Source: Pseudooctadecabacter jejudonensis
GTDB taxonomy: Bacteria > Pseudomonadota > Alphaproteobacteria > Rhodobacterales > Rhodobacteraceae
NCBI RefSeq assembly: GCF_900172275.1
Contig: NZ_FWFT01000002.1
Coordinates: forward strand, 186,001-250,000
DNA length: 64,000 nt
Reading direction: 5' to 3'
Within the stretch, counting starts at the first letter, position 1. Every line of letters begins with the position of its first letter. Under the pieces are notes generated by a model. That model ran no database searches, was not told the DNA's origin, and saw only the letters and a list, made by a program, of their open reading frames with translations. A program made the translations under genes and the position numbers. This document shows positions 1 to 8,165 of the stretch, in pieces.

Positions 1-934
1 AGGTGATCACCGTGCGCGGTCCGGGATGGGCTTCGCGACACGTCCGCAAATAATCCTCAAACACCACATCCTGTTTGCCCATTTGATAGGTGTAGTAAGG
101 ATCCGGCACCTTCCATCCGGGCCCGTAATTGACCGCGAGGATCGGGTCAGGATTGGCGGGGCCCATCAGATCAAACGGGCCGGTCGGCTTCAGTGGCAAC
201 AGATCGGATTTGTGCACCGCTGCGGCACTGTAGGGATAAACCGACACCATGTCGTTGTCGTCGATCCATGCGGGAAACAGATCAAACTGCACGCCGGTCT
301 TGGTGATCAGTTTCAGGATGCCGCGGTCGTCGTTCGTCATCCCGTCCAGCAAACCGCGCGCCTTGAGGCTGCGGGCTACGAATTTCCATTCCCGTGCCGC
401 ACGTACCGGATCATTCGCCTTCAGCAGAACGCCCAGATCAATGTCGTCATCGTGGGGCAGGAAACTACCATCTCGCACCATGCCCAATAGGGTGCCGGAA
501 TTGATAAAGGCCTCAAACCCGTCCTCGTTGAGCATCTGAAGGGCGGCATCAACATCCGCCGCGATTTCAGAGGCATCAAGGTTGGCAAACGTGTTTTCGT
601 GATAGCCGTGCGGGGTCAAAGCCACCGGGTGCAAATAGGATTTGAACAGGTCAACAAACGCGTCAAACTCCGGCATTCGGTCCTGACGTTTGCAGACGTT
701 GCGATACCGCGCCATGGTGCCCATCGCTTTTCCGGGCCGCAAACGGCCGATGGCGCAAATGCCTAAAAAGCTTTGCATGTATAGCTTGGACTTTTTGTCG
801 ACGTCCTGGTCCATCAACCACAGGATTTTCTGCCGTGGACGGATGGTGTTTTGACCTGTTTTCAGGATCGTCATGACCTCATCCCAAAGGGCGTGAAGTT
901 CGGCGTCTGTCTGGTTTTTGTGTTCGCTGCTCAT
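1..934 (-). CDS. LicD-family nucleotidyltransferase-fold protein, 3' end outside window
   Basis: The frame opens at an ATG at 934 and runs off the left edge, leaving about 311 N-terminal residues. Residues 147-151 (GTLLG) and 161-166 (HDDDID) form the GTLLG...R.G..P.DDDID signature of the LicD/fukutin group, in which the acidic triplet binds metal in a nucleotidyltransferase-like fold. Known members attach phosphocholine or similar groups to cell-surface glycans. The substrate here cannot be read from sequence. No signal peptide or membrane segment is seen, so it probably acts in the cytoplasm. No good ribosome site precedes the ATG. Family call fairly firm, function open. Confidence 0.72.
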   Translation of the reverse strand, partial: MSSEHKNQTDAELHALWDEVMTILKTGQNTIRPRQKILWLMDQDVDKKSKLYMQSFLGICAIGRLRPGKAMGTMARYRNVCKRQDRMPEFDAFVDLFKSYLHPVALTPHGYHENTFANLDASEIAADVDAALQMLNEDGFEAFINSGTLLGMVRDGSFLPHDDDIDLGVLLKANDPVRAAREWKFVARSLKARGLLDGMTNDDRGILKLITKTGVQFDLFPAWIDDNDMVSVYPYSAAAVHKSDLLPLKPTGPFDLMGPANPDPILAVNYGPGWKVPDPYYTYQMGKQDVVFEDYLRTCREAHPGPRTVIT

Positions 935-1100
935 GGGCTGGAGGGTTACCGAAATTGGCCCGTCTGACAAAGCGGTTTGTTGCCGCTTGGGAAACAATCT
1001 TTGAAACGCGGCTTTGCCGAACACAGTATTGTCATGGTGGCGCTGATTTGGCGCGATCCGTCTTCGACCTAATTGATGTTGGGTAGATCACAGGAGACAT

Positions 1101-2036
1101 ATGATGAAATTACCACATTTTACACGTCGATCCGCTTTGTTTGCAGGGGCCGCCGTGCCCTTTGCCGTGGCCCAGTTGCCAAACACCGCAGGCGCAGAGG
1201 GCCATGCCGCCGACCCGCAAAACGCCATTCAGAACACGTTTGAGATGGGCGACATGGCGGTCTCTACATTGCTTGCGGGTTCCCGCGCAGTCGACAACCC
1301 GCAAGGTATTTTCGGCATGAACGTGTCCGAAGAGGAATTCGCCGCCGTGAGTGCGGCAAATTTCCTGCCAACGGATCAATCCCAGTTCTACTTTACGCCG
1401 ACGGTGGTGCAAACAGGCACTGAAACCGTGCTGTTTGATGCGGGCCCATCGGCGGCAGGCACCACTGCCGCCCTCGCCCAAGCCGGGCTGGCGCCGGACG
1501 ATATCGACGTCGTCGTCCTGACCCACATGCATGGGGACCACATCGGCGGTTTGACCAATGACGCGGGCGATGTCACCTTTTCCAACGCCCGTTACGTGAC
1601 TGGACAGGCCGAGTTTGACCATTGGGCGGGGCTGGGCAACGACGGGTTTGAGGCCAAGGTCCGCCCCCTTGCAGAGAAAATGACATTCATCGCGGATGGG
1701 GGCGACGTGGCCTCTGGCGTCACCGCGATGGCGGCGTTCGGCCATACGCCGGGCCATATGGTCTATATGCTTGAGAGTGGCGGAAAGCAGGTGCTTTTGA
1801 TGGCGGATTTGGCCAACCACTACGTCTGGTCATTGGCCTACCCTGAATGGGAGGTTCGGTTCGATGCCGATAAAGCCGCCGCTGCCGCAGCCCGCAAAAC
1901 GGTGCTGGGCATGGTCGCCGCTGAAAAAATGCCCCTGATCGGGTATCACATGCCCTTCCCCGGTGTGGGTTATGTGGAAGAGGTCGACGCAGGCCGGTTT
2001 CGGTATGTGCCTGTCAGTTATCAACTGAGCCTTTGA
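1101..2036 (+). CDS. MBL-fold metallo-hydrolase with Tat-type signal peptide
   Basis: A 311-residue metallo-beta-lactamase-fold hydrolase. Residues 141-147 (THMHGDH) are the HxHxDH dinuclear zinc motif and 214-219 (GHTPGH) supplies a further metal ligand. The N-terminus has twin arginines at 9-10 (TRRSALFAG) followed by a hydrophobic, alanine-rich stretch to about residue 32, which fits a Tat signal and a periplasmic, pre-folded metalloenzyme. Two ATGs lie in tandem at 1101 and 1104; AGGAG at 1092-1096 suits either. The substrate is unknown, since the fold covers lactonases, thioesterases and glyoxalases. Monocistronic: the next gene starts over 100 bases downstream with its own ribosome site. 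Confidence 0.85.
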   Translation: MMKLPHFTRRSALFAGAAVPFAVAQLPNTAGAEGHAADPQNAIQNTFEMGDMAVSTLLAGSRAVDNPQGIFGMNVSEEEFAAVSAANFLPTDQSQFYFTPTVVQTGTETVLFDAGPSAAGTTAALAQAGLAPDDIDVVVLTHMHGDHIGGLTNDAGDVTFSNARYVTGQAEFDHWAGLGNDGFEAKVRPLAEKMTFIADGGDVASGVTAMAAFGHTPGHMVYMLESGGKQVLLMADLANHYVWSLAYPEWEVRFDADKAAAAAARKTVLGMVAAEKMPLIGYHMPFPGVGYVEEVDAGRFRYVPVSYQLSL

Positions 2037-2152
2037 CATGATCTTTGTGGCGGCATGCGCCTTCTGTGTCGCCGCCACGCCCCCCAAAATTAAACGTAGA
2101 ATTAAGATTTCCGCCCGTACTATACCGCGAAGTTTGGTGTGAGGAAAATCGT

Positions 2153-3094
2153 GTGCGTGATTTAGAGGACTTCGCTGGGATAGCATCGGATTGGTTTTGG
2201 GAAACGGATGCAGACCATCGTTTCACTTATTTTTCTGCGCGAATGCAGGAGGTCACAAAGATTCGGCCGGAGGATGTGCTGGGCAAACGCAGAGACGAAC
2301 AACTCGCCGTTTGTCCGGATAACGCAAGTTTCGAAGCGCACCTTGAAGACTTGTACAATCATCGCCCGTTCCGAAACCTTGAATATAAAATCAAGCGTCA
2401 GTTGAGCGACGGGTATCTATGGCTCCGCGTGTCTGGCAATCCGGTGTTCGATCCTGAGGGACGATTTAAAGGATATCGGGGCACGGGCCACGACATCACA
2501 CTCGAAAAGGAAGCGTTGGAACGGCTAGAGACCGCGAACGCAGCCCTGTCGGCCAAGAACCAAGAGTTAGAGGTCCTTCGGCGTGAACTCGAACTGGCGG
2601 CATTTGAGGATCCGTTGACGGGCCTGCCCAACAGGCGCGCCTTTGACGGGGAGATTGACGAAGCGTTGCATGGGGACCGCAGTGGCGTCGGCCTCCTTCT
2701 TCTCGATCTGGATCGGTTCAAGTGGGTCAACGACACATTGGGACATCCCGCAGGGGATATGGTTCTCGTCAAGACTGCGGAACGGTTGGTCAACCGATGC
2801 GATACAAAGGCAAAGGCGTTCCGCCTTGGCGGGGATGAGTTTGCAATCATCGTCCCCCGCTGTCCAAGCCTAGAGGACGCTGTGGATCTGGGACGCGCGA
2901 TCATCAAAGACGCGCGTCAGCCCATGTCGTTTAGCAGTGTGGATTTCGAAATCGGTGCCAGCGTTGGCTGCGCTGTGACACACGGCCTTCCATCCAGCCC
3001 AAGCCGTTTGTTCAAACAAGCCGATGTCGCTCTCTATGACGCCAAGAACGGCGGCCGAAACCGCGTTATGCCGGTTGCGAAAAACGTGGCTTGA
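2153..3094 (+). CDS. PAS-GGDEF diguanylate cyclase
   Basis: 313 residues, soluble. A PAS-like sensor occupies about residues 5-115 (starting DFAGIASDWFWETD), a predicted coiled-coil linker about 118-150, and a GGDEF domain the C-terminal half, with the intact active-site motif GGDEF at 226-230. It should make cyclic di-GMP from two GTP. The RxxD product-inhibition site expected five residues upstream of GGDEF is absent (DTKA there). Start chosen at GTG 2153 because GAGGA lies at 2141-2145; the open frame extends to 2045 without a ribosome site. No EAL domain or partner gene is adjacent, so the signal sensed is unknown. Confidence 0.85.
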   Translation: MRDLEDFAGIASDWFWETDADHRFTYFSARMQEVTKIRPEDVLGKRRDEQLAVCPDNASFEAHLEDLYNHRPFRNLEYKIKRQLSDGYLWLRVSGNPVFDPEGRFKGYRGTGHDITLEKEALERLETANAALSAKNQELEVLRRELELAAFEDPLTGLPNRRAFDGEIDEALHGDRSGVGLLLLDLDRFKWVNDTLGHPAGDMVLVKTAERLVNRCDTKAKAFRLGGDEFAIIVPRCPSLEDAVDLGRAIIKDARQPMSFSSVDFEIGASVGCAVTHGLPSSPSRLFKQADVALYDAKNGGRNRVMPVAKNVA

Positions 3095-3190
3095 CGGCGC
3101 CGCACCTCTGCGGCTGTGCAGGGATCGGGACAATTTGGGGCCACGCGAACCGCTGTTCCGTCAACGCCGCATCAACAACAACATAGGATG

Positions 3191-3469
3191 TCAGCCGCAA
3201 CACCCGCTGGTGCAGGACGTGGGCGAAACAGGGCCAAGATCGCTTGCGTCGAGATCAAGGTCGCCCGTCAAAATCGGGGCGGGAATGTTCAACGCCTCCG
3301 CGAGACGGAAAAGCGTATTTTCCGGCACAACGCCGCCGCCCTTTGTCCGCTCAAGGATGGTCAGTTCACGCTCCGACACGCCGGTCATTTTCGCAAGTTT
3401 GGAACGCCCCATCTTACGAGCGGTCCGGATCGTTTTCAGCCGACATGTTTCGATTTTGTAATGCGACAT
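3191..3469 (-). CDS. XRE-type helix-turn-helix protein with cysteine-rich tail
   Basis: A 92-residue protein. The central part, from about RKMGRSKLAKMTGVSE through LAEALNIPAPIL, has the pattern of an XRE/Cro helix-turn-helix (Q/KLAxxxGVS...I..E...N....L..LA.AL.I). The last residues are SCTSGCCG, three cysteines in six positions. Start placed at ATG 3469, since the upstream extension to 3577 has no regulator-like sequence; the ribosome site is weak either way. It converges with the GGDEF gene and lies downstream of the rplA terminator. Target operator unknown. The Cys tail could bind metal or sense redox, which is inference. Confidence 0.7.
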   Translation of the reverse strand: MSHYKIETCRLKTIRTARKMGRSKLAKMTGVSERELTILERTKGGGVVPENTLFRLAEALNIPAPILTGDLDLDASDLGPVSPTSCTSGCCG

Positions 3470-3580
3470 TGAGGTGGCTTTCAGAAAAACACGGATGCCT
3501 GTCCTTACAAAATCTGGCGGCTGCTGGAAAGGACGCGTCTTTCGATGTCTGCACGCTTTCACTGCGGGATCGTACAAACC

Positions 3581-3612
3581 AAAAAGCGCGCCCCGCTTGG
3601 GGGCGCGCTTTG
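3581..3612 (-). terminator. Rho-independent terminator of rplKA
   Basis: On the minus strand a GCGCGCCCC / GGGGCGCGC stem with a short loop is followed by five T. It lies about 30 bases beyond the rplA stop codon. Confidence 0.9.
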
Positions 3613-3643
3613 TAAAATTTCAATCAACGTGGGGCCGATGGCC

Positions 3644-4345
3644 TTAGTCGTTGCCCGTCGCGCTGTCGACGCTGATCGTGACGCCTGGGCCCATGGTAGA
3701 GGTCAGCGAGACCTTTTTCATGTATGTGCCTTTTGCGCCAGCGGGCTTTGCTTTCTGAACGGCATCTACGAAGGACAGCACGTTTTCTTCCAGCTTTTTG
3801 GCATCGAAGGACGCTTTGCCGACACCTGCGTGGACAACACCGGCCTTCTCAACTTTGAACTGAACTTCGCCGCCTTTGGCCGCTTCAACGGCGTCTTTGA
3901 CGTCCATCGTCACAGTGCCAACCTTGGGGTTCGGCATCAGGTTGCGGGGGCCAAGCACCTTGCCCAGACGGCCAACGATCGGCATCATATCGGGCGTCGC
4001 GATGCAACGGTCGAATTCGATTTTACCGCTTTGCACGGTTTCCATCAGATCCTCTGCGCCAACGATGTCAGCACCAGCGGCCTTGGCCTCATCGGCTTTG
4101 TCGCCACGGGCGAAGACAGCAACGCGCATGGTTTTGCCTGTGCCATTTGGCAGGGCCACCTTGCCGCGGACCATTTGGTCTGCGTGGCGGGGATCAACAC
4201 CCAGCACAACGGCGATTTCGATGGTTTCGTCGAACTTGGCTTTGGCGTTGCCTTTGACCAGTTCAACGGCTTCGGTGACAGAGACGTTCTCTTTGCCAGC
4301 GAAAGCTTCACGCGCGGCGCGTGTACGTTTTCCGAGCTTTGCCAT
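3644..4345 (-). CDS. rplA: 50S ribosomal protein L1
   Basis: 233 residues, full length for L1, starting [15 protein letters not shown] and ending with the conserved [14 protein letters not shown] stretch. L1 binds 23S rRNA at the L1 stalk, helps release deacylated tRNA from the E site and, in characterised bacteria, represses its own operon by binding the L11 leader. It follows rplK by one base, so the two are co-transcribed. A terminator follows directly and rplJL-rpoBC do not come next, so the usual longer ribosomal/RNA-polymerase operon is interrupted here. Confidence 0.98.
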   Translation of the reverse strand: MAKLGKRTRAAREAFAGKENVSVTEAVELVKGNAKAKFDETIEIAVVLGVDPRHADQMVRGKVALPNGTGKTMRVAVFARGDKADEAKAAGADIVGAEDLMETVQSGKIEFDRCIATPDMMPIVGRLGKVLGPRNLMPNPKVGTVTMDVKDAVEAAKGGEVQFKVEKAGVVHAGVGKASFDAKKLEENVLSFVDAVQKAKPAGAKGTYMKKVSLTSTMGPGVTISVDSATGND

Positions 4346-4346
4346 C

Positions 4347-4772
4347 TTACTTCACCTCGATGCCCATAGACCGGGCGGAGCCCAGGATGATCTTCATTGC
4401 GCCTTCGACGGACGTCGCGTTGAGGTCCTTCATCTTGGCTTCGGCAATTTCACGCACCTGCTTGGTGGACACAGTGCCGACAACCTGACGGGACGGCGTG
4501 TTGGCGCCGGATTTCACCTTGGCGGCCTTCTTCAGGTAGTAAGACGCAGGGGGCGTCTTGATATCCATAGAGAAGGATTTGTCCTGGTAGTAGGTGATCA
4601 CGGTTGGGCACGGCGCGCCGGGCTCCATCTCTTGCGTCTTGGCGTTGAACGCTTTGCAGAATTCCATGATGTTGATGCCGCGCTGACCCAGAGCGGGGCC
4701 GACGGGCGGGGATGGGTTGGCTTGACCTGCAGGAACCTGCAGCTTCATTGTGCCAGCGACTTTTTTAGCCAT
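4347..4772 (-). CDS. rplK: 50S ribosomal protein L11
   Basis: 141 residues, full length for L11. The proline-rich N-terminal switch ([27 protein letters not shown]) and the C-terminal rRNA-binding domain ([24 protein letters not shown] region) are intact. L11 organises the GTPase-associated centre with L10/L12 and is needed for RelA/Rsh activation on stalled ribosomes. First gene of an rplK-rplA pair. The leader carries a perfect 8-bp hairpin. nusG, normally just upstream in this cluster, is separated by a Hint-domain gene on the other strand, so rplK must have its own promoter in 4773-5003. Confidence 0.98.
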   Translation of the reverse strand: MAKKVAGTMKLQVPAGQANPSPPVGPALGQRGINIMEFCKAFNAKTQEMEPGAPCPTVITYYQDKSFSMDIKTPPASYYLKKAAKVKSGANTPSRQVVGTVSTKQVREIAEAKMKDLNATSVEGAMKIILGSARSMGIEVK

Positions 4773-4794
4773 TGGTCGTTTCCTTTTCTCAGCG

Positions 4795-4814
4795 CCTTGG
4801 GATGCGTCCCAAGG
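4795..4814 (-). promoter_or_regulatory. Hairpin in rplK leader, candidate L1 autoregulation site
   Basis: CCTTGGGA and TCCCAAGG pair perfectly around a 4-base loop, 23 bases before the rplK ATG on the transcribed strand. In characterised bacteria L1 represses L11-L1 translation through a leader structure mimicking 23S rRNA. Position fits; a sequence match to the L1 site was not established. Confidence 0.4.
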
Positions 4815-5003
4815 TCAGGGTGCTTCGTGGTCCGGTGCCCGCACGCATGCGCGCCGCCTCCCACGGATGGAGTCCCGTTACCGGGATTGGGGGCGTTTAG
4901 CCCCGTGACGCCCCGTTTGCAAGAGGCAGCATCGCTAACGTCAATTTAACCTCAGTCGTTGAAAGCAAGCCCGGGGTCGGAGTGAACTTTGATGGAGGCC
5001 GCA

Positions 5004-6017
5004 ATGGCGACGCAATTAACAGGTGCAACGGCTGTGCTTGTCTCGGAATCCGACACGCAAAACTACTTTGTCGGCGGCACATTCACGCTGGGGTCCGGCC
5101 CCTTTACCGATTTGTCGTTCGAAGCAGAGGATGATGAGACCGACTTTGCAGCCATTGGGTCCGAGTTCGGAGAATCGTTTGGCGCGGGCCGCCAATTGGG
5201 GACTTTGACAGATGGGTCCGGAGGGACCTTCGACAGTGGGCTGACCACATTGGAGGAGGTTCTGACGATCCAGGACCCTGTCACCGGCGACACGATTTTG
5301 GTCGGTCGTGTGGAAATTCGCGAAGACAATGGCTCACCTGGGGGCGGGGCCACCACACAATCGTTCTATATTTTCAGCGCGCCGATTAATCCGAACGTGA
5401 CCTACGATGTGATTGACATTGATTTCACCCCTGGGGGCGATGGTCCGACCTATGAATACAACGACTTCGCGGACAGTGGTGTCATCTGTTTTGCATTTGG
5501 CACTTTGATCCAGACCCCGCACGGGGCCGTTCCGGTCGAAACCATCAAGGTCGGAGATCTGGTGCAAACAGTTGATCATGGGCTGCAGCCGGTTCTGTGG
5601 GTCGGCGCGCGGCATGTGACGCCCTCAAAAATGAATGCGGACGCCCGGTTTTGCCCTGTTCGCATCGGCGCGGGCGTCTTGGGAAATCAGGCGCCTCTTT
5701 TTGTGACACAGCAACATCGACTTCTCGTCGAGGAGACCTTGATCAAGGCAGGGCATCTGGTGGGGCGGCCCAAACTTGATATCAGGATAGCACGATCCCG
5801 TCCGGCGTTGACGTATGTGCACATTTTGCTAGAAAAACATTGCCTCTTGCTGGCCAATGGCTGCGCCGCAGAAAGCCTGTACCTGGGGCCTGTAACCCGA
5901 CAAATTCTGCCACGGCGCAGTTTGCTGATGGCCGGTGCTGTCCAGCATTCGACCTTTGTGCGGCCTGTCGCGAAACGACACAACGTCTGGGATCATGCAA
6001 AGCGTCTGATCGCCTGA
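5004..6017 (+). CDS. Hint (hedgehog/intein) domain protein
   Basis: 337 residues from ATG 5004, chosen because GGAGG lies five bases upstream (ATG 4992 and TTG 4989 are alternatives). The N-terminal ~155 residues are acidic, glycine/threonine-rich and without a classical signal peptide. At residue 162 a cysteine begins the Hint block ICFAFGT, followed by IQTPHGAVPVETIKVGDLVQTVD and about 150 more residues with LLLANGCAAESL, matching the Hint_2 family common in Rhodobacteraceae. Hint domains catalyse N-S acyl shift and self-cleavage; the Cys nucleophile is present. A type I secretion substrate is possible but unproven. It is inserted against the direction of the nusG-rplK cluster. Confidence 0.75.
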   Translation: MATQLTGATAVLVSESDTQNYFVGGTFTLGSGPFTDLSFEAEDDETDFAAIGSEFGESFGAGRQLGTLTDGSGGTFDSGLTTLEEVLTIQDPVTGDTILVGRVEIREDNGSPGGGATTQSFYIFSAPINPNVTYDVIDIDFTPGGDGPTYEYNDFADSGVICFAFGTLIQTPHGAVPVETIKVGDLVQTVDHGLQPVLWVGARHVTPSKMNADARFCPVRIGAGVLGNQAPLFVTQQHRLLVEETLIKAGHLVGRPKLDIRIARSRPALTYVHILLEKHCLLLANGCAAESLYLGPVTRQILPRRSLLMAGAVQHSTFVRPVAKRHNVWDHAKRLIA

Positions 6018-6044
6018 GCCGTCATCGGCTGTGCGGTCTTGCGC

Positions 6045-6080
6045 ATAAAAAACGGCCAGCCCACAAGGACTGGCCGTTCG
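6045..6080 (-). terminator. Rho-independent terminator of secE-nusG
   Basis: On the minus strand AACGGCCAG and CTGGCCGTT form a 9-bp stem with a ~10-base loop, followed by a run of six T. It lies about 22 bases after the nusG stop. Confidence 0.92.
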
Positions 6081-6101
6081 CAAAAAGATTTGACTGCAGG
6101 T

Positions 6102-6635
6102 TTAGCCCTGTTTCGTGACCTGCGCGTATTCCAGTTCCACTGGCGTGGCGCGACCGAAGATGGAGACGGTGACCTTGAGGCGCTGGTTGTCCTCGTCCAC
6201 CTCTTCCACGGTGCCGTCGAAATCCTCGAACGGGCCGTCGTTGACTTTGACTTTCTCGCCAATCTCAAAGGAGATGAGGAGCTTGGGCGCTTCCTGACCT
6301 TCTTCAACGCGGCCAAGGATCTGCTGCACCTCGGCGTCCCGCATGGGCATGGGGCGACCTTGTGGACCCAAGAACCCCGTGACGCGGTTGATGGAGTTGA
6401 TCAGGTGATAGCCCTCATCGGACATTTCCATGTGGACCAGCACATAACCCGGCATGAAGCGACGTTCAGCGGTGACTTTCTTGCCACGGCGGACCTCAAT
6501 CACTTCTTCCGTGGGGACCAGCACTTCGTCGATCTGATCCTCAAGCCCCTGTTCTTCCACCGAGGTGCGGATGGTTTCAGCGATCTTCTTTTCGAAGTTC
6601 GACAGAACGGAAACGGAATACCAACGTTTCGCCAT
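6102..6635 (-). CDS. nusG: Transcription termination/antitermination protein NusG
   Basis: 177 residues, full length. The N-terminal NGN domain (KRWYSVSVLSNFEKKIAETI...PGYVLVHMEMSDEGYHLI) binds the RNA polymerase clamp helices. The C-terminal KOW domain (EIGEKVKVNDGPFEDFDGTVEEVDEDNQRLKV) contacts Rho or ribosomal S10. It couples transcription to translation and assists Rho termination. It sits downstream of secE and tRNA-Trp in the usual order and ends in its own terminator. A ~130-base gap with no visible signal separates it from secE. Confidence 0.97.
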   Translation of the reverse strand: MAKRWYSVSVLSNFEKKIAETIRTSVEEQGLEDQIDEVLVPTEEVIEVRRGKKVTAERRFMPGYVLVHMEMSDEGYHLINSINRVTGFLGPQGRPMPMRDAEVQQILGRVEEGQEAPKLLISFEIGEKVKVNDGPFEDFDGTVEEVDEDNQRLKVTVSIFGRATPVELEYAQVTKQG

Positions 6636-6767
6636 GATGCATTCACCTTTGCGTCTTGCGGCCCCCGATAGGGAGTCCCGGAAATAAAAGCGGCGTGCAA
6701 CTCATCCGTTGCACGCCATCTAACTTGCGCAATTCATAGCGTGACCAACAGGTCACCGCAAGGGGCA

Positions 6768-6962
6768 TCAGAATGCGTTGAGCACGCCTTCGAGGCCGGA
6801 CCGGATGATCAAATCAACCAGCGTAAAGAACAATGCCATCACGGCGGCCATGATCAGCACCATGATGGTGGTCAACGTCACCTCACGGCGGGTCGGCCAA
6901 ACGACCTTGCCGACTTCGGCGCGAACCTGCTGGATGAACTGCACTGGGTTGGTCTTGGCCAT
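6768..6962 (-). CDS. secE: Preprotein translocase subunit SecE
   Basis: 64 residues from ATG 6962 (AAGGACAG ribosome site nine bases upstream). This is the short, single-span SecE of alphaproteobacteria. A conserved cytoplasmic amphipathic helix (QFIQQVRAEVGKVVWPTRREV) is followed by one transmembrane segment (LTTIMVLIMAAVMALFFTLVDLII). It clamps the SecY channel in the inner membrane. It lies between tRNA-Trp and nusG, the classical arrangement. Confidence 0.95.
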   Translation of the reverse strand: MAKTNPVQFIQQVRAEVGKVVWPTRREVTLTTIMVLIMAAVMALFFTLVDLIIRSGLEGVLNAF

Positions 6963-7067
6963 GATCTGTCCTTTGCGCGACGCTGCGGTTTGCAGGTAAC
7001 GGGCTTGCGTGTGGTTTTCAACCCTTTGCGGGCCGGTGCCCGGCATTGATGGTGTGGAGGTGCGGCT

Positions 7068-7143
7068 TGGCAGGGGCTGAGGGACTCGAACCCACGACCC
7101 TCGGTTTTGGAGACCGATGCTCTACCAACTGAGCTAAACCCCT
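7068..7143 (-). tRNA. tRNA-Trp (anticodon CCA)
   Basis: 76 bases including encoded CCA. The acceptor stem AGGGGTT pairs with AGCCCCT (one G-T wobble), the D stem is GCTC/GAGC and the anticodon stem TCGGT/ACCGA encloses loop CTCCAAA with anticodon CCA. The T loop is TTCGAGT. The T stem GTGGG/CCCTC has one U-U mismatch at positions 50-64. Placement directly upstream of secE-nusG is the classical order. Confidence 0.97.
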
Positions 7144-7198
7144 AAAGCCAAGTGCGGGGATACCCATGCGCGCGGGGCTTGGCAACACCCAAACGCGG

Positions 7199-8128
7199 TC
7201 AGTCGTCGGGTTTTGCGTCTTTTGATCGCTCCAAGGTGGAGACGGTGCCAAAGGTTTCGCGAATAATCTCATCCGCGGATTTGAACCGAAAGCCTGAGCC
7301 GCCACCGGGGAACACGCTTTCGAATGTATTGGGAGTGGGCCGCGCTGGTTCCGGGTCCGCGAAGGTGGCAGATGTGGTCGCCACGCCGCTGGCCCAAGGC
7401 GATCCGCCTTGGCCGGTGCGCGGTGGCGGTGCGGGGCGCGGTGAGGGGAAGGATTTGCCTTGCGGTGTTTCACGGGCGTTTTGCGGGACCTGCGCCGCGC
7501 GCCGGACAGCGCGGCGTCTGCGCCACCGGCGAAATTTCCAGACCGCCAACAGGCCCAAAACCACAGTCATGATGCCGCTGATCACAGGCGCCATCATGTC
7601 ATCGAACAGATGTGCCTTTAACGCGTCCTCACGGCTGCCGCGAAAGGGGTGCATCAGGATGACAGATTTCGGGACACCTGCGGTCCGCACCGAATGAAGT
7701 GCCGATTCGACGCCGTCAAAGGTGCGCAAGCCCTGCACAGTGACGGTGCCATCCCGGCTGGCCCGATCGACGATTTCGGTGATCATGTCCGCCGCTTCGG
7801 CATTTGGCGCTGCAAGGGCCAAAACCACCGTCGCATTCGGATCGTCCAGCAGAACAAATTGGTGTCCTCTGTTCGCATCCATATAATTCAAAACCCCAAC
7901 GTCCGGGCGCAGTTGGCCTTGGACATGCATTTCCATCAGCTGGGATGAACCGCGCAGCGGCACGTCTGCAAGGTCAGCGACAGGGGGCGGCCCCTCGCGC
8001 AGGGTCCGTTCCACGATGGCACGCAGGGTCAGATGATCCTCCACCATCTCCGCCGTCACACTGGCAAACAGCGCCGCGGCCACGGCAAACATCCACCAAG
8101 GGATCAGACCGAAAATGAGTTTTTTCAT
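7199..8128 (-). CDS. Membrane protein of unknown function, two predicted spans
   Basis: 309 residues. I do not recognise a family. Residues 4-26 form a hydrophobic N-terminal segment (signal anchor), 181-199 a second span, directly followed by an arginine-rich patch (200-212). Residues 27-178 would lie in the periplasm and 200-309 in the cytoplasm. The C-terminal part is proline-rich and low complexity up to about 260. The ATG at 8128 is the only sensible start. It is first after tRNA-Trp going away from secE and on the same strand, perhaps the start of an accessory islet. No conserved catalytic motif was seen. Confidence 0.7.
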   Translation of the reverse strand: MKKLIFGLIPWWMFAVAAALFASVTAEMVEDHLTLRAIVERTLREGPPPVADLADVPLRGSSQLMEMHVQGQLRPDVGVLNYMDANRGHQFVLLDDPNATVVLALAAPNAEAADMITEIVDRASRDGTVTVQGLRTFDGVESALHSVRTAGVPKSVILMHPFRGSREDALKAHLFDDMMAPVISGIMTVVLGLLAVWKFRRWRRRRAVRRAAQVPQNARETPQGKSFPSPRPAPPPRTGQGGSPWASGVATTSATFADPEPARPTPNTFESVFPGGGSGFRFKSADEIIRETFGTVSTLERSKDAKPDD

Positions 8129-8165
8129 GGGGCCAGCTTAGGCATCCCATGACATGAAGGCGAGG

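Noticed and set aside
2045-2152. N-terminal extension of the GGDEF protein
   Set aside because: No ribosome site at 2045, and a good one at 2141 fits GTG 2153.
7068-7143. tRNA pseudogene because of the U-U mismatch in the T stem
   Set aside because: All other stems, loop bases and the CCA end are intact and the gene is in its conserved place.
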